Below, piece after piece: positions 22,850 to 33,059 of a stretch of 64,000 bases of DNA. The notes below the pieces were generated by a model. That model was not told the DNA's origin. It searched no databases and was given only the letters and a program-made list of their open reading frames with translations. Both the position numbers and the translations under genes were made by a program. Each line of letters begins with the position of its first letter. Position 1 is the stretch's first letter. The stretch is taken from positions 38,795,460 through 38,859,459 of the forward strand of contig ML679970.1 in the NCBI GenBank assembly GCA_007922225.1, read 5' to 3'. This DNA comes from Emydura subglobosa. Its lineage: Eukaryota; Chordata; Testudines; Chelidae.

Positions 22850-23068
22850 AGCAAGAGACGTTCCAGCAACCGTCACGGGCAGAAAGAAGGAACTGAGGGG
22901 CCGTAGGGTCAGCGGTGCCTCATATACCATGGCATGTGCGCAGGACTCCAGGGGGCACCAGCGCCAACCCTACGGGGTCTGCTAAGGGGAAAAAAGTTCC
23001 AGGAACCTGTGCACTGTAGCATGCACTCACCTATATTGGAATGGACATGAGCAAGCACCCAAGGGAGA
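22850..23068 (+). repeat. DIRS copy 2 right inverted terminal repeat
   Basis: Inverse of the left end: GGCAGAAAGAAGGAACTGAG, CCCTACGGGGTCTGCTAAGG, and TATTGGAATGGACATGAGCA. Confidence 0.8.
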
Positions 23069-24933
23069 ACCAAACTGTTTTAAAGAACCAGCTAGGAGTG
23101 GGATGTTATATGGCATTGTGAATTTGGAGTAGAAAATTAAACATTGCAGGTAGGTTTCAGATTGATTGTGAAACACTTAGGAGACACTATGTTTTTTCCT
23201 GGTATACAGTAGGCATAGAACCACAATAATGTAAGTCTTTATCTTAATTACCATATCAAAACAATGCCAATGGGTTTCTTTGAAGTGTCTTCACTGTAAC
23301 CTAACACTATACAACAATCTCAAAGCTTACTTGCACACGTTGTTTCCTTAACCAGCTGATGTGAGAATGTTTGCCTCTAATGGAATTCCCTCCAATACTT
23401 AGGACTGTCTCAGCAAAAGCAATGGTCAATTTGAATGAAAGTTCAGGACACAGAAAAATAAGAGTGAGTTGGTAACTTGCTGTCCTCTTATGTGCCCCCT
23501 TGTATTCTTCATCAACTGAATAGCTGGATAAGGATCAACTACATAAATTAATTTCAGCACAATTACTTGCATAGATCCGATCCTCCTCTAACTGCTTTTT
23601 ATTTACATTTTATTTATATTATATTGCATCCCAAAAAACTTGACATTGCAATCTTAACACCTTTTTAAAATTAAGGTATTTTTAATGTCATTTCCTAATT
23701 TAAAGAAAAAAAAAAAACCTGAAAAAAAAAATTCCATCCTATGGAACCCTACTGATTTCCAACTTGGATGATCAGCAGGGTACAAACTTTTAGATTCACA
23801 GCACAGATCACCTGAGATAATAGAGTAAATGGCAGCTGTAGTAAGTGGTTATCTATGGTGGGCCAATCACTAGAGGGGAATGAGACACTCACTTTGCAAG
23901 TGGGATTCACAGCTATTTGCTGACAGCAGAGGATTGTAGAGACTCAGGACTGTCTTCAATTTCAGGTTCTGTAGGGCAGTGTTCTTTTAACTCTGCTCTT
24001 GTCCAACACATCTGTCATCCTGGCTCCGCCCCCTGGTTTCTATCCCATCTATGCCACTCCCAGCTCCTTCGCCCCACCAACCTCAGTTCCTAATCAGCCT
24101 ACATCCACCACCTCTTCTCCCCACTCCTGACCAACCTCCCACACCTCTGCTTCCTGCTCCTAGTGCCCTCTACGCTAATGTGATTTATTGCAAATTCAGT
24201 GACAGCATAGCTGATATGCAAACAACTGAAATCTAGAAGAGAGTAGGATTTAAACCTCAATGGGGTCCTGCTGAATTATACATTTATTTTGCAACAAAAG
24301 CAAAACTGTCTGCACCTTTAAATGACTATACATTAAGAGTAACAAAGGGTAACAGATTCATGATGTGCTAAGATGAGCATGTCTCAGGTATGTGTCACTG
24401 TTGGAATCTTTATGGGAATACTGAGGTGGTATTTTCATTAGGTGAAGTGGAGATGCTTTATGGTTCACCATAATTAAGAGATTCTAACTAAATTTTTGAC
24501 GCCAGTACAAATCCTTCAGATCTGTGGAACTTCCATTGATTCCTACCTAAGAACACATAACCAGAAACATTGCTCCAAATGGATATATAAAACATTTTTG
24601 CCAATGCAGATAGCTATTGATGTTGTGCCCTTCCCTTGGCTACTAGTTTTCATAAGCAAGGGTAAAATGCCTAACAAAAGTCAGAGTATCCATGAATGAA
24701 AAATCAGAGCAAGCAAATTCCAGAGAAGGTCACTAATTGTCTCCACTTTGACCTACACAACTCCTATAGAGACAATGACATTGTACAGATGTAATAAATG
24801 AGAAACTTTAGTGTGCAGAATCTTTATTATTGCCAACAGTGCATGTGGAGGCCATATACCATCTTGACTTTCTGTATTGAGGGCAATTTTGTTCGAGTGG
24901 TAGTTCGAGATTTTTTTTAACCTGTAAACTGAA
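23069..24933. other. Intronic sequence, no gene seen
   Basis: AT-rich intron with A-runs (23704-23740) and a C-rich, CT-rich stretch (24000-24170). No coding evidence. Confidence 0.6.
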
Positions 24934-25067
24934 GAAATTTTATATGGAAATGATTAAAACACTAACAAGGAACTCCAAAATGCCATTTTTAGAGAGAGTC
25001 AGAAATTTTATATGGAAATGATTAAAACACAAACAAGAAACTCCAAAATGCCATTTTTAGAGAGTCA
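24934..25067. repeat. 68-bp tandem duplication (two copies)
   Basis: Copy one starts at 24934 and copy two at 25002. Both read GAAATTTTATATGGAAATGA ... ACTCCAAAATGCCATTTTTA and differ at only a few positions. Confidence 0.9.
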
Positions 25068-25261
25068 ATTTTCAGAGTTGTAAAGCACTATTAATCTTTA
25101 CCTGACAAAGTATAAATAAACAAACTAGAAAGAACACGTGATGATTGGCAATGGGCTAAGTCTGACAGCCCATTGTGGAACTTCACTGATTCAAAGAATT
25201 CTCAGTTTTACCAAAGATACACTTAGAGGTTTTACTCAAGCCAAAAAATAAAAAAAGTTAC

Positions 25262-25350
25262 CATAGTTTGAGCTTGGTGCTGTGTACTTGGTACTGGACT
25301 TGCGGATAATGTTTTCATGGATCTGATACCATTCATTCTCATTGTTGCAC
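25262..25350 (-). CDS. DOCK3: DOCK3 coding exon D (89 nt)
   Basis: On the minus strand the acceptor TTTATTTTAG (25351 upward) precedes GTGCAACAATG, and the exon ends before GTAACTTT (intron bases start at 25261). It completes the Thr codon of exon C, then encodes CNNENEWYQIHENIIRKSST and KYTAPSSNY, and ends on the first base of a Gly codon. The CNNE.EWYQIHENIIRK block is diagnostic of DOCK3/4. A run of 18-19 T on the plus strand starts 33 bp upstream of the acceptor. A 68-bp tandem duplication lies about 200 bp downstream of the donor (24934-25067). Confidence 0.94.
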
Positions 25351-25382
25351 CTAAAATAAAAAGGACACTAGTTGAAGTTACC

Positions 25383-25401
25383 TGTTTTTTTTTTTTTTTT
25401 A
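25383..25401 (+). repeat. Poly(T) tract near the exon D acceptor
   Basis: A run of 18-19 T on the plus strand, so poly(A) in the sense of DOCK3, 33 bp upstream of exon D. Confidence 0.7.
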
Positions 25402-27229
25402 ATCCAAATGACAATAAGAGAGAGAGGTTTTATTCATATGTTGTGTGATTCTGTTTTGTGAGAGAAATCCAACACAACCCTCTTTTTAACAGACAACAAT
25501 AGAATATTTGGCCAGAAGGGAAACAAGTCTTGTCTCATCTTCCAGTATTAATCGCCTTATCTTGGACTCTGTTGAGCCTGTGGTGACGTCTGTAATTTTG
25601 GGAAGAGTTTCATTTTGTTATGATACAATGACGGAAGGTTCACACATATTTTAATTTAATTTTGAAAAAAATATCAATTTAATCCTAAACTTAATTGCTG
25701 CTGTTTATTATCCTTTCACATTTGGCAACAAATCAAGTTACATCTCAGAACTTAAAACTGGGTAATTGAAAGATGATATGAAAAAGAGACTCCTGAGTAT
25801 TTCAGTTATTTGCAGCAAGTCTTATGCTTAACTATGTTGAACAGACTATCTAGCAATATAAGACAAATCCAAAAAACTATGGGATAACAAACACAAAAAC
25901 CTACAGAGAGGGTTTATTTTGCTGGGATTGAGGAAAGGGTTTCTTCCAATCATTTATTCGCCTACAACCCCCTGCTTGTATAATTTTAATGAGGTCCTGC
26001 AAATACTATTACAGTATTGTATTTATAAAGTCAATATAGCAACATATTTTTAAAAAGTTTCCAGGATAGCAATTACAATATGTTTACCCATCTATCACCT
26101 GTACATAAATTAAGTCTATATTTTGATTGATAAAAAAGTCAACTATTGATTTCAGTTTGGATGATGCACTGGTAATTTGTTCTATGAATAAATGTTCTTT
26201 AACAATATTTATCTAAAATAGCCAGCTGGACTGATCTTTAACAGCACAAACGATCCAGATACATTTCTTAGCTAGTGTTAGCAGAAATGATACATATGAG
26301 CAGGATAAGTCCTGAAATATTTTCTAATAAATGTATCTTGGCCATGGTGTTAGCAGCTTCAGATTTTATTCCAGAATGACTGTATAATAATGCTCACATC
26401 CATAGGATGTGTAAGAGATGATGATTCCTGTTCTCATTTTTACAGGTTGTTGATTTTCTATTTTTACAGTTAGCTTTTCAATGTCCCATCCACTTTTGAC
26501 CTCTTCTTCAACTTTATTCTCTCAAATATTAACTTTAAATGAATGTTAATAATGAGTAATTAGAAAGGCAATTAAGACATGTATATAATAAAGAAGGCTG
26601 GATTTTCCACTGTGTTATTCTACAACTACATTGAAGCCACTAGACAAGAGGCTTAAAACTGGCACAATACAGTGGCTAATCAGGCCCAATCTCTCAGTCT
26701 TCTTTGCCTCATCCCTTGTCTCCAGTTATCTGCTCTGCTATGTTACATCTAACACAGACTATAAGACACTTCAGGGGCAGAGATTTGTCTTATCTTTATA
26801 TAGCCCATAGCCTGGGCTATATAAACAATATGACGACTTCTTTTTTGACATAATAAAGTTCCAATATAGTACAAAATAAACAGTTGTCTTTGAGTTACAT
26901 AAAATGTCATTAAATAACAATGTATGTCCATTGGTACTTGAAACCTTTCTTCTTCCTTCAAATTATTTTGCAAATCTTCCCATGCAGGACAACCCATTAT
27001 GGGTTTATGCTCAAGGGCATTTTGCAAATCTTTATGCAAAGCAGAGACAAATCCTTTTAGTCTGACCCATTTAAGCCAACCTTTCTCCAGTGGCTGGACT
27101 GCTTCAGAGCCTTACTTGTTATATGAGTGTTGGTTTATATTGCTCAGTCTTGATGATTGTACCCAGTATTTTTTTCTTAGATTCTTGTACATAAAGTGGG
27201 TAAATCTAATTAACTGAGATTACTGCAAC
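25402..27229. other. Intronic sequence, no gene seen
   Basis: AT-rich DOCK3 intron without recognisable coding or repeat structure. Confidence 0.6.
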
Positions 27230-27330
27230 GCTATTTCACTTCATTTTACAGTTGGCTGAAGAACAGAGGAGTAAGTGACTAACTCAAGGTCATTTAGTTA
27301 GTCAGTGACTCTCAGTCCTTTGTTCTAACC
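27230..27330 (+). repeat. MIR-like/L2-tail SINE fragment
   Basis: TTTTACAGTTGGCTGAAGAA, GTGACTAACTCAAGGTCATT and TCTAACCC resemble the 3' half of the same repeat type split at 5080/10485. Confidence 0.55.
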
Positions 27331-27498
27331 CAGTGGTTCGCAGTCCATGAGCCACTTGTGGCCCAATCAGCACACAGCTGCGGCCCATGTGACATCCTCA
27401 GGGCTATACAAGTAGTATATATTTTGTGAATGAGGCCCACATAACACATAGAGAGCTGAATATGCAGCCCACAATGGTAAATAGGTTGAGAACCACTG
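27331..27498. mobile_element. hAT-type MITE (168 bp)
   Basis: Left end CAGTGGTTCGCAGTCC and right end GGTTGAGAACCACTG form terminal inverted repeats. The flanking octamers are TTCTAACC and CTCTAATT, an imperfect 8-bp duplication with the hAT-like TCTAR core. The interior (GCCACTTGTGGCCCAATCAG, CATGTGACATCCTCAGGGCT) is shared with the copy at 59725. Confidence 0.75.
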
Positions 27499-27506
27499 CT
27501 CTAATT

Positions 27507-28235
27507 GTTGGAATACAGTTAATGTGTAAAACAAGCAACCCCAACAGTCAGCATAAAATATACAATACAAGACTGTGAAAGCAAGGAGCTATACAGCTTA
27601 GAAAAAGCACATGGTCTCACATCTTTCTTCCAAATCTAGGGAGAATAGAACATTGTCTAAAGAGAATACTATCCATTTGCTAAAGTCCCATCAGTAACTG
27701 AATAATGGGAGGCTCTGACAGAGTTTACAGTCTCTTAACAGATTGACACTTGTAACCTCTTGACTTGCCAGATCAGTTAATACCTGACATGATTAGATAC
27801 CATCCTTTACCTTGTATGTGTTGGTTCAATCAAAACATCTCTATCCATTATATGGTCATCCTGACCTTAACTAAAAGAGGGGTCAGCATGTCCTTGTTAT
27901 CTTTGGGGAGTGTACTTGTACCATTCTTGATATTGGGTGTTTTTGGTACCACCTTTCTGAAATGTGCTTGCGTGAGCATCTTGTACCTAGCGCTTCTTTA
28001 GAAATGTTTGTTTCTGCAATACCAGCTCCGTTCTTGCCAGTTTCTGTAAACTTGCATGCAGGTTCACAGCCTGACTTCTGCTAACCTTGCTTTATAACAG
28101 CAGGGCTCAACTACTACTTTAGCTCAGGCCTCAGACCTGACTGGTTATACTGGACCTCATATCTCAGGCTCTCACTTTCTACTATACCCTTAACTGCCAA
28201 ATTCATTTTAAGTGGTGTCACACACTGCATGTGTG
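27507..28235. other. Intronic sequence, no gene seen
   Basis: No recognisable gene or repeat end. Confidence 0.5.
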
Positions 28236-28436
28236 AACCCTTATGCTTAGCAATCTGTGCCAACTTGTACTTAGTTCAGACACTGTGGTTACCTTCCCCA
28301 GACCAAAAGAAGAGCTCTGTGATGCTCAAAAGCTTGTCCCTTTCACCAACAGAAGTTGGTTCAATAAAAAAAATAATACCTCACCTACCTTATCTCTCTT
28401 ATAACCTGGGACCAACATAGCTACAACAACACTACA
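28236..28436 (+). mobile_element. Penelope-like element terminal fragment, second family
   Basis: Contains CACCAACAGAAGTTGGTTCA, ATACCTCACCTACCTTATCT and CTGGGACCAACATAGCTACA, a terminal region I recognise from dispersed vertebrate Penelope-like copies. A hammerhead-like core at 28303-28340 has decayed: the stem-II pair GAGC/GCTC remains, but the CTGA and GAAA boxes are altered. Confidence 0.55.
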
Positions 28437-28689
28437 AATATCACAGAAATGGTACCTGACCAAAATAAAAAGCCAGCCCTCACCAACAACTATAACATCT
28501 TCTAAGTACCTCTAAAGATACAAACACTTTTCAGATACGCTTGATTCTACCCCTTATGGCACAAGATTCATTGGTATGCTCCAGCTACTTTTGGGCCACT
28601 CCATATATCCAATTAAACTGGCTGATTAGACCATGTTTCCATTGTCAAAATTTGCATAAGAGCCAGAGTGCATCTAGCATAGTTAGGAG

Positions 28690-28985
28690 AAACACATTCT
28701 AACACAGTAGAGATTAATTGTGATCAGGAGCCACTCTCCATCTGCCTTCTGCAAACCTCCCCTGGCTTCCTCCTCCACCCCTGGCATCAGGGCCCCATTC
28801 CCCAAAACCCTTCCCTTGGAGCCTCTCAGCTCAACCACAACAGGACTCAGCCCCCCACCCCTGCACACTCTGCACCACCACTCTGCACCCCCATCCCATC
28901 CCAGCCATCACCCACTGCCTGTCCCCACACGCTCTAGATTCCCAATTTCTCTCTTGCACCTTCCTGGATGAGCTCCTTAATGCTG
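28690..28985. repeat. C-rich low-complexity stretch
   Basis: Pyrimidine-rich run with CCCC, CCACC and CTCC units. The two opposing open frames here are compositional. Confidence 0.5.
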
Positions 28986-29254
28986 AAGCAGTGGCCACAG
29001 TGCAAGTCCAGGGTGCCGCAGTCGTCTAATTGCAGTGGACATATCCTCAGAGGAAGCGTATTGAAGAGAAAATATTTTGTAAGGTTGTGCAAAAACCTTA
29101 AGTTTTCCTATAGTTTTGGTAGTTATGTTATTTAGGAAAGGATTTCAGCCACCTTAATTGTATGTTAATGAAGCTTTTTGTGTTGGCATTATGTACTAAA
29201 GTAAGATTAGGGTTTTACTCCTCTCACTCTCTCTCTCTCATGCAGCTTTGGTCT

Positions 29255-29482
29255 TTCATCATTCATAGACTCCAAGACCAGAAGGGACCATTGTGATCAA
29301 CTAGTCTGACCTTCTGTATGATAAAGGCGATAGAACTTCCCCAAAAATAATTCCTAGTGGATATCTTTTAGAAAAACATCCAATCTTGATTTTAAAATGG
29401 TCAGTGATACAGAAAACACTACAACCCTTGGTAAATTCTTCCAATGGTTAATTATCCTCACTGTTAAAAAATTATGCCTAGT
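29255..29482 (-). mobile_element. CR1 LINE 3' region, part A
   Basis: Contains GACCAGAAGGGACCATTGTG and CTAGTCTGACCTTCTGTAT, the familiar CR1 3' UTR read from its end. Interrupted by a solo LTR at 29483 and resumed at 30132. Confidence 0.75.
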
Positions 29483-30126
29483 TGTAGAACGCGGAAGAAT
29501 ATTGTGATGTGAGAGTAGCATAAGTGGCAATGGCTAGGCCTGAGTTAGCATAAGTAATAATGGTTAGGCCCAAAATGACCCAGGCATGAACCCAAGAGAA
29601 AGCAGAAGTATGCTAACCGCACAACCAGTTTAAAGAAGCTAAAATTCAGCTAAGGCAGTAAACAAGTAACCGCAGCTTATAATGGATTGGTCCTTAGGAT
29701 ATAACCAATAGCAAGGGGAATAACAAGTGTCAATACCCAGTCCCCAAGTGGACTGAGAAGTAACCAATAAGCATATCGCTAGGATAAGGGAAAGGGTTAT
29801 ATTAGGACCAGGGGTGATGCCCTGTCATGGAGCTCTCCGTAGACCTTTGTGTGCACGGATGGTGCTACATGAAGCAGGTTCGCTCCTGGTGCAACTCGCT
29901 TATTGGGAGAAAATGGGCTTCCCCTCCCTGATTGTGGTAAGCGCCTGACTTGTACCTTTGACAGCTTGAGTGTTGTAACAGCACCTTAGACTGATTTTTA
30001 CCTCAAGCAGCTTGAGTGTTGTAATACTAGCACAAATAAACTAACTGTGTGTGCATTTCCTCTTCTGACTGCTCTTTCTTGTCACAGAGATCTCAAAACA
30101 CGAACCCTCCATCTCGGCGGAGTACA
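29483..30126 (+). mobile_element. Solo LTR (644 bp) with perfect 5-bp target duplication
   Basis: It starts TGTAGAACGCGG and ends GCGGAGTACA (TG...CA). CTAGT flanks both sides (29478-29482 and 30127-30131). The CR1 sequence is continuous once the LTR and one CTAGT are removed. An AATAAA signal at about 30033 and a TATA-like GGTTATATTAGG near 29786 suit an LTR promoter/terminator on the plus strand. The 5-bp duplication fits several LTR groups. Confidence 0.8.
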
Positions 30127-30131
30127 CTAGT

Positions 30132-30669
30132 TTCCAGTCAGAATTCACCTAGCTTCGGCTTCCAGCCATTGGATTGTGTTATATCTTTCTCTGCTAGACT
30201 GAAGCCCATTATCAAACATTTTTCCCCCTACGGGTATTAGTAGACTAATCAAGTCACCCCTTAACCTTCTCTTTGTTAAACTAATAGTCTGAGCTCTTTG
30301 AGTCCATCATTATAAGGCATGTTTCCTAATCCTTTAATAAATCTCGTGGCTCCTTCCTAAACTCTCTTCAAGTTATCAACATCGTTCTTGAACTGTGGCC
30401 ACCAGAATGGATACAGTATTCCAGCAGTGGTTGCACCAGCACCAAACACAGAGGTTAAATAACTTCTCTACTCTACTTGAGATTCCCCTGTTTATGCACC
30501 CTAGAATAAAATTAGCCCTTTTGGCCACTGGAAGATCAGTCACTGCTTGTCAGGATAGAGTCGCCCATTCTGTACATATGGCCTACAATCTTTGTTTCTA
30601 GATGTATATATTTACATTTAGCCATATTAAAACACATCATATGCTTGCACCTACCTTACCACGCAACCA
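30132..30669 (-). mobile_element. CR1 LINE 3' region, part B
   Basis: Continues part A with GCTTCCAGCCATTGGATTGT, CAAGTCACCCCTTAACCTTC, CTTGAACTGTGGCCACCAGA and CAGTATTCCAGCAGTGGTTG. These decode on the minus strand to the C-terminal RT/3' UTR part of a CR1-type LINE. It ends where the 5S-like segment begins. Confidence 0.75.
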
Positions 30670-30757
30670 GATCTTGTCAGATCTAATAATTAAGCAGGAA
30701 TTGGGCTTGGGCAGGACCTGGATGGAAGAGTCCCAAAGAAAGGCCAAGGACCTGCGG
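30670..30757 (+). repeat. 5S rRNA-derived SINE fragment
   Basis: AGATCTTGTCAGATCTAATAATTAAGCAGG, allowing for changes, follows the 5S rRNA order: GATCTNGTCNGATCT, AAGCAGG, GGGCTTGGNCAG, CTGGATGGAAGA, then a GGTGCTG-like end. It lacks the first 40 or so bases of 5S. This is the type of head found in 5S-derived SINEs of amniotes; a 5S pseudogene is the alternative. Confidence 0.65.
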
Positions 30758-31840
30758 TGACACTCTGTATTCCATGTACACCCTTATAGTGTGATTTGTG
30801 TATCATTCATGTTCACCCTTACAGTGTAACTGTGTATTGTCTAATGCAAAGTATGTCATGTAAGGTGTTTTTGGAATGCTTATGACATACTGAACATTAT
30901 TGTTATGGTAGAGCGTTTACTGCCATGTCATACACATGTACAGATATGAAACTCTGCTATATCATATCCCCAAATGTGTGTGTCACATGGATTGAATAGA
31001 TGCAGACAAACACAAAACTGAGGGTCCATGCTTCGCAGAGGCATGCATACAGGAACAATGGACTGGCCTGAGCACCTTGTACCCTTTGGCTCAAGTGGAA
31101 GAAATCATGCCCATTGCCAGATATGGCTGATAACCTGACCCCAGGGGGTTCAGGAAACTTGTTAAAAGGGAGAGGTATCTTTGTCTCTGGTGTTCTCCCT
31201 TGGAATCCATCTACATAGCAACATCAAGGATACTGAGATACTGCCCATAGGGTGGAGGCTGGCTGCAAGATTCATTTCAGCCAGCTTGGTGGTTAAGATG
31301 ACATCACAGACTGAAAAACTACTGAAATATTAAGTCTAGTTTACGATGTGAGTTACCTTTTAGTTAATTGTGATTTAATCTCAATTCACATTAATCTGAT
31401 TTATGATTATTGAAAATCTTGCTGTAGTCAATAAACTTATGTTTGTTTTATCCAAAATAGTGCATGTGGATTGTGTATGTGTAGAGACTTCACTTAGAAG
31501 TCTTAGAATGACAGAGCTGGTGCATATCAATTTCTTTGATAAATTAACAGACAAAAGTAAATGAGCTTGCAGGGTAGAATGTACAGCATTGAACCCTGTA
31601 AGACAGCAGTTCCCAGGGTTGCATCTGGGACTGGGGGTGTTTGCTGGGGGTCAACCCATGAGCAGCTGGCCAGAAGTGCTCCTTCAATAGGCCAGGGACT
31701 GATTACTTGCAGGAAGCTGGGCGTGGGCTGACCCAAGAGTGGGTGGTTTACACAGCAAAGCAGAGAGAGTCAGGGCCCAGGAATGAGAGATCAGAGTGAC
31801 AAAGCTACACACCAGTCCAGACTGCAAGGGGGGAAAGTCA
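30758..31840 (+). mobile_element. LTR-like repeat (~1.1 kb), probably ERV-derived
   Basis: Starts TGACACTCTGTATTCC and ends near AAAGTCACA. It carries CAATAAACTTATG (poly(A) signal, 31430) followed by GTGCATGTGGATTGTGTATG. It contains no coding region. I recognise the sequence type from reptile genomes as a long LTR. Its exact limits and any target duplication are unclear. Confidence 0.55.
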
Positions 31841-32612
31841 CACCTGTAGAAATTGACTGGCTGATTTTTCTTCCTCTGAGTCAAAATGTAACCAAAGTAC
31901 AGTGTTAGGTAACACAATGCTGTGCATGCCTCCACCTTATACAGGCAGAATGTCTCTGAACATCTCTTATCCGTAACCATAGCTCCATCCCATCCCATAT
32001 AGGGCTACAAATCTGAGCAAGGGAACAACATGCAACCACACCAAATATATAGGGACAGATTTTCTGTTTGGTTAGAGCTGCTTTGCATTGGAAACCAGTG
32101 CAAAGGTATTCTAAACCCAAAAGATTCAGCCAATGAAGGATTTGTCCTGTATAGGGGAAACTTCCAGTGTTGTAGAGCCACTGTAGTATCTCTTATACCA
32201 CCTCCTCTTCTAGTTTCTAATGGAAGAAGGGAGACATTTGTGGGAAAAGGGGGTATGGCTTGGGCATCCCTATGTACTGGCGATCCCCAACTCCCAGTAC
32301 AGTCCCTTGGGGTTACTGGCATATGATACAGTTTAGAGCTGCACTAATCTACACTGGGAAACCAGCTCAGTGATGAGCCAGCCAAGGATCAGGGAATGCA
32401 AAGGTGGCCTAAAGCATTTGTAAAATACCCTTGGGTCCTGCTCTTTAGGATAAAATTTCCTATACAAAAATATGAAACACCTTCAGCCAAGGTTTAAAGT
32501 AAATGGGACTGTGTGTGAGGGGTGGGAAGACACATAACACAGCTCCCCGCTCCTCTTCTGTGAGTAAGCAGCACTCCTCCAGAACTCCCCCTCTTTCTTA
32601 AGTAAGGAAATG
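31841..32612. other. Intronic or unclassified repeat sequence
   Basis: No gene seen. Opposing open frames at 32005-32326 mirror each other and lack any recognisable motif. Confidence 0.45.
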
Positions 32613-32997
32613 TGTCATGACCAGGTTGTGGGGCAATCAGACCTAGTGATCAGAGTGGGAGGCTGGAGTCAGACCAAGTTAGGCACCAGAGGGTCAGAGT
32701 CCAACACAGGCCAGAGGGCAAGCTAAGAGTCAGGTGTCAATAGGCAGGCAGGGTCAGAAGCCAGAGTCTGGGAACTCTCACATGTAGGTTCTGAAGCAAG
32801 TAAGGTAGGCAGTTTCTATTGTTGCTCAGACAACTCTCTGCCAAGCTTCCCAGCTTAAATATCAGCACCAACCAATCAGGTCTGATTGAGAGCTGCCACT
32901 AAGGTCCTGCTAGGCGGTACTTCCTTCTGGGCCCAGCCTCATAGGGTCCTCCTGTGGGAGCCCAGCCTAAGCCTCCTGTGGTCATGAGAAGGTGACA
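32613..32997 (-). repeat. Chromovirus 3' LTR
   Basis: On the minus strand it starts TGTCACCTTCTCATGACC and ends TGGTCATGACA. It shares GGCCAGAGGGCAA, GTTGCTCAGACAACTC and AAGCCTCCTGTGG with the other LTR. Confidence 0.8.
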
Positions 32998-33059
32998 GTA
33001 GCCCAGAACCTCCATGGTCCCAGGTTCTAGCCCTGCATCTTCTTACATCATCCCCACCC

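Larger units (their letters stand above)
16883..23068 (-). mobile_element. DIRS retrotransposon copy 2 (~6.2 kb), structurally complete
   Basis: The element starts GAAAAACAAGGTTATTACC and ends GAGCAAGCACCCAAGGGAG. It carries the same gene order as copy 1 and retains the full tyrosine recombinase region. Terminal inverted repeats are at 16883-17150 and about 22850-23068, with an internal complementary region at 17165-17250. All three genes carry frameshifts or stops, so it is structurally complete but not autonomous. It lies in the sense direction of DOCK3, in the intron upstream of exon E, with its 3' end 169 bp from the exon E acceptor. No flanking target duplication was seen, as expected for this class. 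Confidence 0.9.

Noticed and set aside
30648..30757. Functional 5S rRNA gene
   Set aside because: The first ~40 bases are missing and internal promoter positions are altered; a SINE or pseudogene is more likely.
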